A stretch of 64,000 nt of DNA from Sphingomonas sp. HMP6 (GTDB lineage: Bacteria; Pseudomonadota; Alphaproteobacteria; Sphingomonadales; Sphingomonadaceae), in NCBI RefSeq assembly GCF_013374095.1, contig NZ_AP022672.1, positions 2,417,501-2,481,500 of the forward strand, read 5' to 3'. Positions 28,016 through 37,968 of the stretch are shown piece by piece; the first letter of the stretch is position 1, and each line of letters starts with the position of its first letter. The notes beneath the pieces are model-generated. The model had not been told where the DNA came from and searched no databases. It was given only the letters and a program-made list of their open reading frames with translations. The translations under genes were made by a program, and so were the position numbers.

Positions 28016-28693
28016 TTACGCGACCAACCGATACCCAACCCCCGGCTCGTTGCGGAACATGCTCGGCGTGGCCGGGTCCGCTTCCAATTTCAGCCGCAGC
28101 CCGCGCATCGCGACGCGGAGATATTCGACGTCGTCGACATGCGCATCACCCCACACCGCGCGGAGTAAGGCGGCGTGCGTGACGACGCGATCGGGGTGGC
28201 GCGCGAGTTCGGCAAGGACGGCATATTCCTTCCGCGTTAGCCGCACCTCGTCACCGCCGCGCATCACGCGCCGCGCGGCAAGGTCCACCGTGATGTCGCC
28301 GATGACCAGCGCCGCAGTCCCACTGCTCGGCGCGTTGCGGTGGCGCAGCGCCGCGCGGATGCGCGCGAGCAATTCTTCGGTATCGAACGGCTTCACGACA
28401 TAATCGTCGGCACCGAGATCGAGCGCGGCGACCTTCTCCCCGGTCGCATCGCGCGCGGTCAGTACGATGACGGCGCGGTCCATCGCCTTGATCAAGCCAA
28501 CCAGTTCGAGCCCGTCGCGATCGGGCAGGCCGAGGTCGAGCAAGACGAGCTCGCACCCCTCGCGGTGCGCCGCGCGCAGCGCATCGGCCGCGGTCTCCGC
28601 CTCGCTCACCGAATAGCCAGCGCGCTCCGCCGCACCCCGCACCAGCCGCCGTATCGCCGGCTCGTCATCGACGATCAGGATTTGCCCAGTCAT
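28016..28693 (-). CDS. kdpE: Response regulator KdpE
   Basis: This 225-aa OmpR-type regulator has a receiver domain with phosphoacceptor Asp53 (LLDLGLPD), an acidic pocket at DDE 9-11 and the VKPF lysine near 103. A winged-helix DNA-binding domain follows from ~130, with LTRKEYAVLAELARHPDRVV and a GVGYRL ending. Its partner KdpD is encoded directly upstream with a 4-bp overlap. It activates kdpFABC under potassium limitation or osmotic stress in known systems. Confidence 0.95.
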   Translation of the reverse strand: MTGQILIVDDEPAIRRLVRGAAERAGYSVSEAETAADALRAAHREGCELVLLDLGLPDRDGLELVGLIKAMDRAVIVLTARDATGEKVAALDLGADDYVVKPFDTEELLARIRAALRHRNAPSSGTAALVIGDITVDLAARRVMRGGDEVRLTRKEYAVLAELARHPDRVVTHAALLRAVWGDAHVDDVEYLRVAMRGLRLKLEADPATPSMFRNEPGVGYRLVA

Positions 28694-31332
28694 TCGCCCC
28701 CCCGCCGGATACTTGCCTCGGGCCAGATCACTGCGAACGCCGCTCCGCCCTGCTCGCGGTTCGACGCCGCGACGTCCAGCCCCATCGCATCGGCAAAGCC
28801 CTTCACGATCGCAAGACCAAGCCCGGTGCCGCCGTTCCGGTCGTCCCCGTCGACACGCGTGAAGCGATCGAACAGCAGGGTCTCGCGCCCGACCGGCAGG
28901 CCCGGCCCTTGATCGAGCACCGACAGCACGACCCGATCGGGCAAGCGCCGCGCCTGAATGACGATTTCGCTGCCGGGTCCGGCGAACTTTGCGGCATTGC
29001 CGAGCAGATTGATCAGGATGTGATGCAACATCCGCGGGTCGGCTTCGACCAGCGGCAGGCTGGGCGGCACGTCGAGGACGAGCGGGTGTCCGACCAGTTC
29101 GGCGCGCAAATCCTGCGCCGCCGCGGCGACCGCATCGGTCAAGTCGGTCGCCTCGCGCTTCACGACCAAGGCGCCAGCTTCGATCCGCGTCATTTCAACC
29201 AGATCGTCGAACACCCGCCGCAACCGCCGCGCCTCGCTCTTGAGCATAGCGGTGGTGCCGCTTTCGCCATGCTCGGCGGCGAGCGCGTCGGCGGCGGCGA
29301 CGACGGCGGTTAGCGGGGTCTTCAGATCATGCCCGATCGAGGACAGCAGGGTCGCGCGCAAATCATCACGCTGCTTGAGCGCACCGACCTCGCGCGCATT
29401 CGCTTCCAGCTTCAACCGCTCGTTGGCGAGCGCCGCTTGCCCGAGCAGCGTCGTAAACAGGATGCGCTTGTCGGCGGGCACCGGATCCTCACCGCCCGGG
29501 GCGGCGACGCCGAGCACGCCGAGGATGCCGAGCGCGGTTTCGAGCGGGTGGAATTGCCAGTCGCTCGAGGTCAGCGTGCCGCTGTCGCGCCCCGACACTT
29601 CGCCGCGATCGAACGACCATTCGGCTGCTGCCATGTCGATTGCCCCGAGCAAGGGCGCGGGCGGGCTCGCGCCGATCAGCGCGATGCTCCCGCCTTCCCG
29701 CGCGAACAACACGGTCGACACCTTCAGCAACTGCGCGATCTCCTCGCACACCGCCGCCGCGGTCCCGGTTTCGTCGGAGACCGAGGCGAGCCGTTGCCCA
29801 AAGGCCGCCAGTGCAGCGTTTTCGCTCGCGGTGCGCGCGCCGATCGTCGCCTCGCGCTTCAGCCGACCGGTCAACTGGCTGGCCACAACCGCGACGATGA
29901 CGAGCACGAGCAACGTGACGACATTCTGCGGATCGCTGATCGTGAAGGTGTAGATCGGCGGCAAAAAGAAGAAATTATACGCCAGCGCGGCCGCGACGCT
30001 CGCCACCAGCGACGATCTGAGCCCGAACAACGTCGCGGTCGCGATGACGGGCAGCAGATACAGCAGGTCGATCGCGTTCGACCCGATCAGCGGATGGAGC
30101 GCCACCGCACCGGCCGTCGTCGCCGCGACCATCGCCAGCCCGGCAGCGATGCCGCGTGTCGCACTCGACCGCCGCACCGCGCCTTCGCCGCCAGGCGCCG
30201 GGCCCAGGCCGATCGGAACGACGTGCACCGCGACATTGTCCAGCCCGCGCACGAGCTGATCGACCACCGACCCGTGGCGCAGCTCGAACCACCAGCTGCG
30301 CCGCGATTTACCGATCACCACCGCCGTGGCGCGCGTCTCCAGCACATGCGCGCGCAGCCCGTCGATGACCGAGCGCGCGGGAACGGTCGCGAGCCCCGCG
30401 CCGAGGCTTGCCGCGAGCTTGAGCGCGCTCGCCATGCGGTTGCGCGCGGCATCACCAAGGGTCGCAGTGCGGGGCGTCTCGACGCTCACCGCCGTCCACG
30501 GCGCGTGCATCGCATCGGCGAAGCGCTTGGCGGCGCGGATCAGCGCGTCGCCGCCTGGCTGATCTCCCACAGCGACGACGATTCGTTCACCGACCGCCCA
30601 ATTTCCCGTGTCGCCAATCAGATCGACATGGTCGAGCAAGGACCGATCGACGGCTTGCGCGGCGCGGCGCAGCGCCAGTTCGCGCAGCGCGGAGAGGTTC
30701 GATTTCGAAAAGAAATGCCCCAGCGCCCGCGTCGCTTCGTGCGGGACATAGACCTTGCCCGCCTTCAGGCGCTCGATCAGCTCGTCCGGCGGCAGATCGA
30801 TCACTTCGATCTCGGCATCGTCGAGGATCGCGTCGGGCACCGTCTCGCGCACGCGCACCCGGGTGAAGCCGGCGACGACGTCGTTGAGGCTCTCGATATG
30901 CTGGATGTTGAGCGTGGTCAGCACGTCGATGCCGGCGTCGCGCAGCTCCTCGACGTCCTGCCAGCGCTTCGGGTGGCGGCTGCCGGGGGCGTTGGTGTGC
31001 GCCAGTTCGTCGATCAAGGCGACCGCCGGCGCCCGGACGAGCATCGCATCGATATCGAATTCATCGAGCCGGTGCGCGCCATGTTCGATCGCGCGGCGCG
31101 GCACGACTTCGAACGGTTCGACCAGCGCCTCGGTCTCGGCCCGGCCATGTGTCTCGACAATCCCCGCCACCACGTCACGCCCCTGGCGCAACAGCTCGGC
31201 GCCCTCGCGCAGCATCTCGAAAGTCTTGCCGACCCCGGGCGCCGCGCCGAGGAAGATTTTCAGCCGCCCGCGCGCCTCCCGACGGGCGGCCTTCAGCAAG
31301 GCATTTGGCGAGGGGCGCGTGGGATCGGTCAC
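28690..31332 (-). CDS. kdpD: Sensor histidine kinase KdpD
   Basis: This 880-aa protein has the full KdpD layout: an N-terminal KdpD domain with the Walker-like GAAPGVGKT at 29-37, a Usp-like segment (residues ~245-365), four closely spaced membrane helices around 395-495, a GAF-like domain, and a HisKA domain with the phosphorylated His in SSIGHDLKTPLTA. A HATPase domain ends with GGTGLGLAIVKGF. It senses potassium or turgor and phosphorylates KdpE. Its gene overlaps kdpC and kdpE by 4 bp each, so all are in one transcript. Confidence 0.95.
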   Translation of the reverse strand: MTDPTRPSPNALLKAARREARGRLKIFLGAAPGVGKTFEMLREGAELLRQGRDVVAGIVETHGRAETEALVEPFEVVPRRAIEHGAHRLDEFDIDAMLVRAPAVALIDELAHTNAPGSRHPKRWQDVEELRDAGIDVLTTLNIQHIESLNDVVAGFTRVRVRETVPDAILDDAEIEVIDLPPDELIERLKAGKVYVPHEATRALGHFFSKSNLSALRELALRRAAQAVDRSLLDHVDLIGDTGNWAVGERIVVAVGDQPGGDALIRAAKRFADAMHAPWTAVSVETPRTATLGDAARNRMASALKLAASLGAGLATVPARSVIDGLRAHVLETRATAVVIGKSRRSWWFELRHGSVVDQLVRGLDNVAVHVVPIGLGPAPGGEGAVRRSSATRGIAAGLAMVAATTAGAVALHPLIGSNAIDLLYLLPVIATATLFGLRSSLVASVAAALAYNFFFLPPIYTFTISDPQNVVTLLVLVIVAVVASQLTGRLKREATIGARTASENAALAAFGQRLASVSDETGTAAAVCEEIAQLLKVSTVLFAREGGSIALIGASPPAPLLGAIDMAAAEWSFDRGEVSGRDSGTLTSSDWQFHPLETALGILGVLGVAAPGGEDPVPADKRILFTTLLGQAALANERLKLEANAREVGALKQRDDLRATLLSSIGHDLKTPLTAVVAAADALAAEHGESGTTAMLKSEARRLRRVFDDLVEMTRIEAGALVVKREATDLTDAVAAAAQDLRAELVGHPLVLDVPPSLPLVEADPRMLHHILINLLGNAAKFAGPGSEIVIQARRLPDRVVLSVLDQGPGLPVGRETLLFDRFTRVDGDDRNGGTGLGLAIVKGFADAMGLDVAASNREQGGAAFAVIWPEASIRRGGE

Positions 31333-31925
31333 GGAACCGGGTTAGTCGAAATCCGATCGAGCTGTCGATTAAGCAACAGCACGTTGACGTGGGGCTCGCC
31401 GATGATGCCGAGCAACGGCCAGGCGATCGACCGCTCGACCAGCGCGCGTACCCTCGCTTCGGGGATGCCGCGTGCCGTGGCGACGCGGGGAATTTGCCAG
31501 AAAGCCGCCTCGGGGCTCAGATCGGGATCGAGCCCCGAGGCGCTAGTTGTGACCAGGTCAGGCGGGATTGTTAAACCCCCGGTCATGCCTTGAGCGCGCG
31601 CATCGGCCACACGGCCCGCGATGGCGTCGTGCAAATTCTTCGAACCCGCCGCAAGATTGGTCGCGCCCGATGCGCTGGCGTCATACCCCTTCCCCGCCGC
31701 CGACGGGCGCGGGTGGAAATAGCGCGGCGCGGCAAAGCCTTGCGCGATCAGCGCGGACCCGATCACGGTACCGCGATCGACGATCAGGCTGCCATTCGCC
31801 TGGGCGGGCAGCGCGACCTGCGCGACGCCGGTAATGAGCGCGGGATAGGCGAGGCCTGTGACGCCCGCGAGCAGCAGCAGAAGAGAGGCGGCGGGGCGCA
31901 GCGCGGTGCGGATTTCGGTCAACAT
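31329..31925 (-). CDS. kdpC: Potassium-transporting ATPase subunit KdpC
   Basis: This 198-aa protein has one N-terminal membrane helix (residues ~12-32) and a periplasmic domain with the family features GSALIAQGFAAPRYFHPRPSA and SGLDPDLSPEAA. It stabilises the KdpFABC complex and helps ATP binding by KdpB. It starts 13 bp after kdpB and overlaps the kdpD start by 4 bp. Confidence 0.95.
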   Translation of the reverse strand: MLTEIRTALRPAASLLLLLAGVTGLAYPALITGVAQVALPAQANGSLIVDRGTVIGSALIAQGFAAPRYFHPRPSAAGKGYDASASGATNLAAGSKNLHDAIAGRVADARAQGMTGGLTIPPDLVTTSASGLDPDLSPEAAFWQIPRVATARGIPEARVRALVERSIAWPLLGIIGEPHVNVLLLNRQLDRISTNPVP

Positions 31926-31938
31926 GGGTGTGACTTTC

Positions 31939-33957
31939 TCAGGCGAGATGAAGAGCGGTGACGGCCAGATCGATGAGCTTGATCCCGATGAACGGCGCGA
32001 TCAGCCCGCCGACGCCGTAGATCGCGAGGTTCCGCGCGAGCAGATCGCCCGCCGGTGCGGGCCGGTACTTCACGCCCTTCAGCGCAAGCGGGACGATCGC
32101 GGGGATGATCAACGCGTTGAAGATGATCGCCGACAGGATCGCGCTTTCCGGGCGGCCAAGCCGCATCACGTTGAGCCCGGCAAGGCCCGGATAGAGCACG
32201 ACGAAGATCGCAGGCAGGATCGCGAAATATTTCGCCACGTCGTTCGAAATCGAGAAGGTCGTCAGCGCGCCGCGGGTCATCAGCAATTGCTTACCCAAGC
32301 CCACGATCTCGATCAGCTTGGTCGGATCGCTGTCGAGATCGACCATGTTGCCCGCCTCGCGCGCGGCTTGGGTGCCGGTGTTCATCGCCACGCCGACGTC
32401 GGACTGCGCCAGAGCCGGGGCATCGTTGGTGCCGTCGCCGCACATCGCGACGAGCTTGCCGCCTTCCTGTTCCTTACGGATCAGGGCCAACTTGTCCTCG
32501 GGCGTCGCCTCGGCGAGGAAATCATCGACTCCACTTTCCGCGGCGATGCTCGCGGCGGTCAGCGGGTTGTCGCCGGTGATCATCACCGTGCGGATCCCCA
32601 TCCGGCGCAGTTCGCCGAAGCGTTCGCGAATGCCCGCCTTGACGATATCCTTGAGCTGGACGACGCCGAGCAGACGGTTGCCATCGGCGACCGCGAGCGG
32701 GGTGGCGCCGCTCCGCGCGATCTCATCCGCGATCTTGCGCAGCGCATCGGCATTCGGCGCATCGGGCAGGCGCTTCAGGATCGCGTCGACCGCCCCCTTT
32801 ACCAAGGCGCGGTCCCCGATCTGGAGGCCAGAGACGCGCGTCTGCGACGTGAACTTGATCTCCTCGGCCCCGGCCGGAGCCGCCTCGCCCGCGCCTGCGA
32901 GCACGACGATCGAGCGGCCTTCGGGTGTCTCGTCCGACAGGCTGGCGAGGCGCGCGGCGGCGGTCAGCTCGGCCAGCGAAACGCCGGGCACGGGCAGGAA
33001 CGCCGTCGCCTGACGATCGCCGATCGTGATCGTGATCGTGCCGGTCTTGTCGAGCAGCAGCGTGTCGATATCGCCTGCGGCCTCGACCGCACGACCCGAT
33101 TTCGCGAGCACGTTGAAGCGCACCAGCCGGTCCATCCCTGCGATCCCGATCGCCGACAGCAACGCCGAGATCGTCGTCGGGATGAGCGTGACGAACAACG
33201 CGACCAGCACCGGGATGGCAAGGCTCCCCCCGGCATAGGCAGCAAACGCCGGCAGCGTGCCGACCGCGATCAGAAAGATCAGCGTCAACCCGGCAAGCAG
33301 GATCGTCAGCGCAACCTCATTGGGCGTCTTCTGGCGGCTCGCCCCCTCGACCAGCGCGATCATCCGGTCCAGAAACCCCTGCCCCTGTGCCGCGGTCACG
33401 CGCACCGTGATTTTATCCGAAATGACGCGCGTGCCTGCGGTAACCGCCGACCGGTCGCCACCGCCCTCGCGGATCACCGGCGCGCTTTCGCCCGTGATGG
33501 CGGCTTCGTTGACGCTCGCGACACCGGCAATCACTTCGCCGTCAGCCGGGATCAGGTCGCCGGTTTCGACCAGCACTTCGTCGCCGATCTGGAGCCGCGT
33601 CGCATCGACCATTTCCCAGGCGTCGGCCACGCCGATCAACTTCTTGGCGCGCAGATCGGCCTTGGTCGAACGGAGCGACGCGGCCTGAGCCTTGCCGCGT
33701 CCTTCCGCCATCGCCTCGGCGAAATTGCCGAACAGGACGGTCAGCCACAGCCAGAAGACGAGCTGCGCCTGAAAGGCGATGCCGCTCGATCCCGTCGCGA
33801 TGCCCTTGATGAGCAACACCGTCGACAGCGCCGCGACGATGCCGGTCACGAACATCACCGGGTTGCGGATCAGCGTGCGCGGATCGAGCTTGACGAGGGC
33901 GTCGCGCGCGGCGGTCGCGATCAGCGGGCCGGTGAAGAGCGAAGTCTGGTTTGCCAT
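31939..33957 (-). CDS. kdpB: Potassium-transporting ATPase ATP-binding subunit KdpB
   Basis: This 672-aa P-type ATPase has the phosphorylated Asp in [10 protein letters not shown] (near residue 305), the actuator motif TGES, the hinge region [12 protein letters not shown] and seven or so membrane helices. It drives KdpA-mediated K+ uptake. The length matches the family. It lies 12 bp after kdpA. Confidence 0.96.
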   Translation of the reverse strand: MANQTSLFTGPLIATAARDALVKLDPRTLIRNPVMFVTGIVAALSTVLLIKGIATGSSGIAFQAQLVFWLWLTVLFGNFAEAMAEGRGKAQAASLRSTKADLRAKKLIGVADAWEMVDATRLQIGDEVLVETGDLIPADGEVIAGVASVNEAAITGESAPVIREGGGDRSAVTAGTRVISDKITVRVTAAQGQGFLDRMIALVEGASRQKTPNEVALTILLAGLTLIFLIAVGTLPAFAAYAGGSLAIPVLVALFVTLIPTTISALLSAIGIAGMDRLVRFNVLAKSGRAVEAAGDIDTLLLDKTGTITITIGDRQATAFLPVPGVSLAELTAAARLASLSDETPEGRSIVVLAGAGEAAPAGAEEIKFTSQTRVSGLQIGDRALVKGAVDAILKRLPDAPNADALRKIADEIARSGATPLAVADGNRLLGVVQLKDIVKAGIRERFGELRRMGIRTVMITGDNPLTAASIAAESGVDDFLAEATPEDKLALIRKEQEGGKLVAMCGDGTNDAPALAQSDVGVAMNTGTQAAREAGNMVDLDSDPTKLIEIVGLGKQLLMTRGALTTFSISNDVAKYFAILPAIFVVLYPGLAGLNVMRLGRPESAILSAIIFNALIIPAIVPLALKGVKYRPAPAGDLLARNLAIYGVGGLIAPFIGIKLIDLAVTALHLA

Positions 33958-33969
33958 GTCGATAAGCCT

Positions 33970-35652
33970 TTAGAGAAGCGTGCCGGCGGCGACTTGCGCC
34001 TGATCGGCGATCGGTCCGAGCACGAGGGCCGGCAGGAAGGTGAGCCCACCGACGATGAGGATGACCGCGGCCAGCAGCCCGATCCACAGCCCGCCCGTGG
34101 TCGGGAAGGAACCCGCACCCGCCGGGATGACGCGCTTGGCCGCCAGCCCGCCGGCAATGCCGAGCACGGGCAGGATCACTCCGAAACGCCCGACGAACAT
34201 CCCGAGTGCAAGCAGCAGATTGTAGAAGGGCGTGTTCCCGGAGAGGCCGCCGAACGCCGAGCCATTGTTCGCCGCTGCGCTGGAGAAGGCGTAGAGGATC
34301 TCGCTAAAGCCATGCGGCCCCTTGGCGAGCGGTCCGGCCAATCCGGCGGGAAGCACGCTGGCGATCGCGGCGAGGCCCAGGATCATCAGCGGCGGGATGA
34401 AGATCGCGATGACGCTCAGCTTCATCTCGCGCGCCTCGATCTTCTTGCCGACATATTCGGGGGTGCGGCCGACCATCAGCCCGGCGATGAACACCGCGAG
34501 GATCGCGTAGATCAGCACCGCATACAGCCCCGACCCGACCCCGCCGATGACCAGTTCGCCCAATTGCATGTTGAACAGCGGCACCAACCCGCCAAGCGGC
34601 GTGAAGCTGTCATGCGCGGCGATGACGGCACCGGTCGAGGTCGCGGTGGTAACGGTCGCGAACAATGCCGACGCAGCCACGCCGAAGCGCACTTCCTTGC
34701 CCTCCATATTGCCGCCCGCGACACCAAGCGCATGGTGCACCGGGTTGCCGGCCGCTTCCGCGCCGTACGCCACCGCGATGCCACCGGCGAACAGCAGCAG
34801 CATCGCTGCCAGGATCGCCCAGCCCTGCCGGACATTACCGACCGCCTTGCCAAAGGTGATCGTCAGCCCCGCGCCGAGCACGAACATGCTGAGCAACTGC
34901 ACGAGATTGCTAATCGCCGAAGGGTTTTCGAACGGATGGGCCGAGTTGGCGTTGAAGAAGCCGCCACCATTGGTGCCAAGCATCTTGATCGCGAGCTGAG
35001 ACGCCACTGGCCCGAGTGCGATGACCTGTTTGGCGCCCTCGACCGTCGTCGCGCCGACCGATGCCGCGAACGTCTGGGGCACCCCGAGCGCGACGTAGAT
35101 GAGCGCAAGCACGATGCTCGCGGGCAGCAGCAGGTATAGCGTGACGCGGGTGACATCGACCCAGAAATTGCCGATGCCGCTGGCCTGCCGCCGCGCAAAG
35201 CCGCGGATCAGCGCGAACGCCACCGCAAGGCCTGTCGCCGCCGACAGGAAATTCTGCACCGTCAGGCCGACCATTTGCGACAGATGCGACAGCGTGCTTT
35301 CGCCGCCGTAATTCTGCCAATTGGTGTTGGTGACGAAACTGACCGCGGTGTTGAAGGCGAGCAGATTTTCGACCGCGGGGAAGCCTTGCGGGTTGAGCGG
35401 CAAGACGCCCTGCAGCTTCAGCACCGCGAACAGGAACGCGATGCCGAGCAGGTTGAATGTCATCAGCGAAACCGCGTAGCCGACCCAGCTTTGTTCGGCC
35501 TTTGGATCGGCGCCGATCAGCTTGAACAGCACGCGCTCACCCGGCAGGCTGTCGCGCGCGTACAACGCATGCATCCAATTGCCCGCCGGCTTGGCGAGCG
35601 CCACCACGATGGCGGTGAAGAGCACGATCAAGCTCCATCCAGCGAAGGTCAT
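33970..35652 (-). CDS. kdpA: Potassium-transporting ATPase subunit KdpA
   Basis: This 560-aa polytopic channel-like subunit has the four repeated pore-loop features of the SKT superfamily, for example [29 protein letters not shown], and later Ser/Asn-Gly segments including [11 protein letters not shown]. It binds and passes K+ with high affinity. The ATG at 35652 has GGGAG seven bases upstream; an in-frame TTG six codons earlier overlaps the kdpF stop and is less likely. Confidence 0.95.
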   Translation of the reverse strand: MTFAGWSLIVLFTAIVVALAKPAGNWMHALYARDSLPGERVLFKLIGADPKAEQSWVGYAVSLMTFNLLGIAFLFAVLKLQGVLPLNPQGFPAVENLLAFNTAVSFVTNTNWQNYGGESTLSHLSQMVGLTVQNFLSAATGLAVAFALIRGFARRQASGIGNFWVDVTRVTLYLLLPASIVLALIYVALGVPQTFAASVGATTVEGAKQVIALGPVASQLAIKMLGTNGGGFFNANSAHPFENPSAISNLVQLLSMFVLGAGLTITFGKAVGNVRQGWAILAAMLLLFAGGIAVAYGAEAAGNPVHHALGVAGGNMEGKEVRFGVAASALFATVTTATSTGAVIAAHDSFTPLGGLVPLFNMQLGELVIGGVGSGLYAVLIYAILAVFIAGLMVGRTPEYVGKKIEAREMKLSVIAIFIPPLMILGLAAIASVLPAGLAGPLAKGPHGFSEILYAFSSAAANNGSAFGGLSGNTPFYNLLLALGMFVGRFGVILPVLGIAGGLAAKRVIPAGAGSFPTTGGLWIGLLAAVILIVGGLTFLPALVLGPIADQAQVAAGTLL

Positions 35653-35666
35653 CGCCGCGCTCCCGC

Positions 35667-35756
35667 TCAATACCGCTCGGGCCGTGCGAGCACGGCGAGC
35701 AGGTAAATAAGGATGATGGCGAGCGTGATCGCGCCGAGGATGAGATCTGTGGACAT
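35667..35756 (-). CDS. kdpF: Small membrane subunit KdpF
   Basis: This 29-codon gene begins [20 protein letters not shown] and ends ARPERY. It is a single transmembrane helix with a basic tail, as expected for KdpF, which stabilises the KdpABC complex. It stops 14 bases before the kdpA ATG and is the first gene of the operon. It is short enough to be missed by automated callers. Position and sequence together make the call firm. Confidence 0.9.
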   Translation of the reverse strand: MSTDLILGAITLAIILIYLLAVLARPERY

Positions 35757-36152
35757 AAGGCCGCCTTTGATGGTCAGGCGGACTGGCTATCGCGGAAGCG
35801 CGTTAAGCCGCGCGAGGCATTGTCGGGCGCAGGCGTAACGGGAGCGTAAAACATATCGGAACGCGGTCCTGCGGTGCGCGCAGAAACATTCGGGCCGAGC
35901 CGAAAACAGGCAGAGCAACCTTGCCCGCCGCCGTCCGGGAATGCTGGTAGGAGCGTTCCCGATCGGCTAGGGCTGCGCGCGTTTCGCGGTGGAAATCTTC
36001 CGCGAGCCGGATCCGCAACGCATTCAGGTCACGATACGAACCGGGCTGCATATGGGGCAATGGATGACGATTCCGATGGTGTTCGACGGTGCCTGTCTGG
36101 TGGCGACGCCGCCACGGCGTGCCGCAGGGCACCGGGTGTCAGCGTCTGTTTC
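35757..36152. other. Divergent promoter region between kdp and the CLC gene
   Basis: These 396 bases separate kdpF (minus) from the CLC gene (plus). Frames open in both directions here lack coding character and known motifs. The kdp promoter and KdpE sites must lie in the left part but could not be defined. A stem-loop with arms 35936-35945 and 35952-35961 (one G-T pair) is visible; its role is unknown. Confidence 0.4.
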
Positions 36153-37934
36153 ATGACGCCCGCGCGGCCCGCTGCCTCCGTACTTGCTCGCTCAGGTGCA
36201 CGCGCCCGCGTCGCGGCGCGCGATTTCCGCGGCTGGCTGCGCGCAAGCGAAGCGTCGTTCATCGTGCTGGCGATCGCCGTCGGCGCGGGCGCGGGGCTCC
36301 TCAGCGTTGTGCTGGGCGCGCTTGCGCGCACGCTGCAGCATCTGCTGTTCGCGCTTCCCGCCGATACACGGTTGAGCGCCATCGGTCAGTTGAGCCTGGC
36401 CAGTCTCGCGGTTTTGCCGCTCGGCGGCGCGGTGCTCGCGCTGTTCAGTTTCGCAACGCGCGCACGCAAGCGCCGCCTCATCGACGCCGTCGAGGCGAAT
36501 GCGCTGCATGGAGGGCGGATGTCGCTGCCCGACAGCCTGGTCATCTCTGGCCAGACGATTTTGTCGAATGGCTTCGGCGCTTCGGTCGGGCTCGAAGCGG
36601 CCTATGCCCAAATGGGGGGTGCGGCTGCGTCGGTTCTCGGGGGCTGGCTGAAGCTACGACGCGCGGACCAGCGAACCCTGGTCGGTGCCGGGGCGGGTGC
36701 CGCAATCGCGGCAGCATTCGGAGCACCGCTCGCCGGTGCATTCTACGCCTTTGAGATCGTCATCGGCACCTATTCGCCGGCGGCAATCGCCCCGGTCGCG
36801 GCAGCCGCACTCGCTGGTGCGCTGGTCGCCCAACTCTTTGGCGTTCAGCCATATCTGATCGATGTCGCATCCAACACGCTCGTCGAGACGCATCATTATC
36901 TGATTTACGGTGGGTTGGGTGCGATCTGCGCATTGCTCGGCATCGCGCTGATGCGCGCCGTGGCCTTGGTCGAGCGCGGGTCGCGCCAACGCTGGCTACC
37001 TGATTGGGCGCGCCCCATCGTCGGCGGTCTGCTGCTGATTCCGGTCGCGATCGTTTCGCCCCAAGTGCTGTCCGCTGGCCACGGTGCGCTCCATGCCGAT
37101 CTGGCGGTTGGCGCGTCGATCGGCTTCATTGTGCTCGTGCTGTGCGCCAAGAGTGCCGCGTCTATTATCTCGCTCGGTTTCGGGTTTCGCGGGGGGCTGT
37201 TCTTTGCGTCGCTGTTTCTCGGCACGCTGATCGGCCACTTATTCGCCGATAGTCTGGCGCTGGTGGCGGGTCATGTCGTGATCGATCCGCGCAACGCTGC
37301 ACTGGTCGGCATGGCAGCCTTCGCGGTTGCCGTTGTCGGTGGCCCGATGACCATGGCGATGCTGGTATTGCAGGCGACGCATGATTTTTCCCTGACCGGA
37401 GCAGTCATAGCCGCATCGCTGGTCGCATCGGCGATCGTGCGCGAACTGTTCGGCTATTCCTTCTCGACTTGGCGTCTGCATTTGCGCGGCGAGACGATCA
37501 AGAGTGCGCGCGATGTCGGATGGGTCAAGACGCTCACCGCCGGACGGATGATGCGCAAGGAAACGCGCGCGACGCCAGCAGCGATTTCCATTGCGGAGTT
37601 TCGACGCGCCTTCCCGCTCGGATCGACCAGCCGGGTCGTGCTGACCGATGCGCAAGATGCCTATGCCGGAATCGTGGTGGTGCCGACCGCGTATGCAGAG
37701 GGGCTTGAACCGGAGGCGAGCGTCGCGACGCTGGCGACAGGTCACGCGCTGGTCCTCACGCCGGATATGGATATCGCGGCAGTGATGGCGAGTTTCGACG
37801 AAGCGCGCACCGACGAACTTGCGGTGCTTTCCAGCGATCGCTGCGTCCTTGGCATCGTGTCGGAAAGTTATGTCCGGCGACGCTATGCCGAGGAACTGGA
37901 GAAAGCGCAGCGCGAACTTTTCGGCGAACGCTGA
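36153..37934 (+). CDS. CLC-type chloride channel/antiporter with CBS pair
   Basis: This 593-aa protein has ten or more membrane helices in residues 30-420. It contains GASVGLEAAYAQMG, whose Glu takes the place of the gating glutamate in the usual GREGP motif, and GFRGGLFFASLFLG, matching the GGxFxPxL element in modified form. The C-terminal ~130 residues look like a CBS-domain pair. A retained Glu suggests H+/Cl- exchange rather than a pure channel, but the altered filter motifs make ion specificity uncertain. The ATG at 36153 is chosen because the conserved region begins soon after; no strong ribosome-binding site is seen. It lies next to kdp and may contribute to ion balance. Confidence 0.87.
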   Translation: MTPARPAASVLARSGARARVAARDFRGWLRASEASFIVLAIAVGAGAGLLSVVLGALARTLQHLLFALPADTRLSAIGQLSLASLAVLPLGGAVLALFSFATRARKRRLIDAVEANALHGGRMSLPDSLVISGQTILSNGFGASVGLEAAYAQMGGAAASVLGGWLKLRRADQRTLVGAGAGAAIAAAFGAPLAGAFYAFEIVIGTYSPAAIAPVAAAALAGALVAQLFGVQPYLIDVASNTLVETHHYLIYGGLGAICALLGIALMRAVALVERGSRQRWLPDWARPIVGGLLLIPVAIVSPQVLSAGHGALHADLAVGASIGFIVLVLCAKSAASIISLGFGFRGGLFFASLFLGTLIGHLFADSLALVAGHVVIDPRNAALVGMAAFAVAVVGGPMTMAMLVLQATHDFSLTGAVIAASLVASAIVRELFGYSFSTWRLHLRGETIKSARDVGWVKTLTAGRMMRKETRATPAAISIAEFRRAFPLGSTSRVVLTDAQDAYAGIVVVPTAYAEGLEPEASVATLATGHALVLTPDMDIAAVMASFDEARTDELAVLSSDRCVLGIVSESYVRRRYAEELEKAQRELFGER

Positions 37935-37968
37935 TCCGCCTGCGCGGCCAGGCGCCGCCGACAGATGG

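Noticed and set aside
29329..31593. A 750-codon plus-strand frame opposite kdpD and kdpC.
   Set aside because: Same reasoning: mirror frame of well-supported genes.
31858..35139. A very long open frame (over 1000 codons) on the plus strand opposite kdpA-kdpC.
   Set aside because: It is antisense to clear kdp genes, is rich in Arg, Asp and His as expected for a mirror frame of GC-rich coding DNA, and has no recognisable domain.
35803..36132. A 109-codon minus-strand frame in the gap between kdp and the CLC gene.
   Set aside because: Arg/Pro/His-rich composition without motif; the area is better explained as a divergent promoter region.
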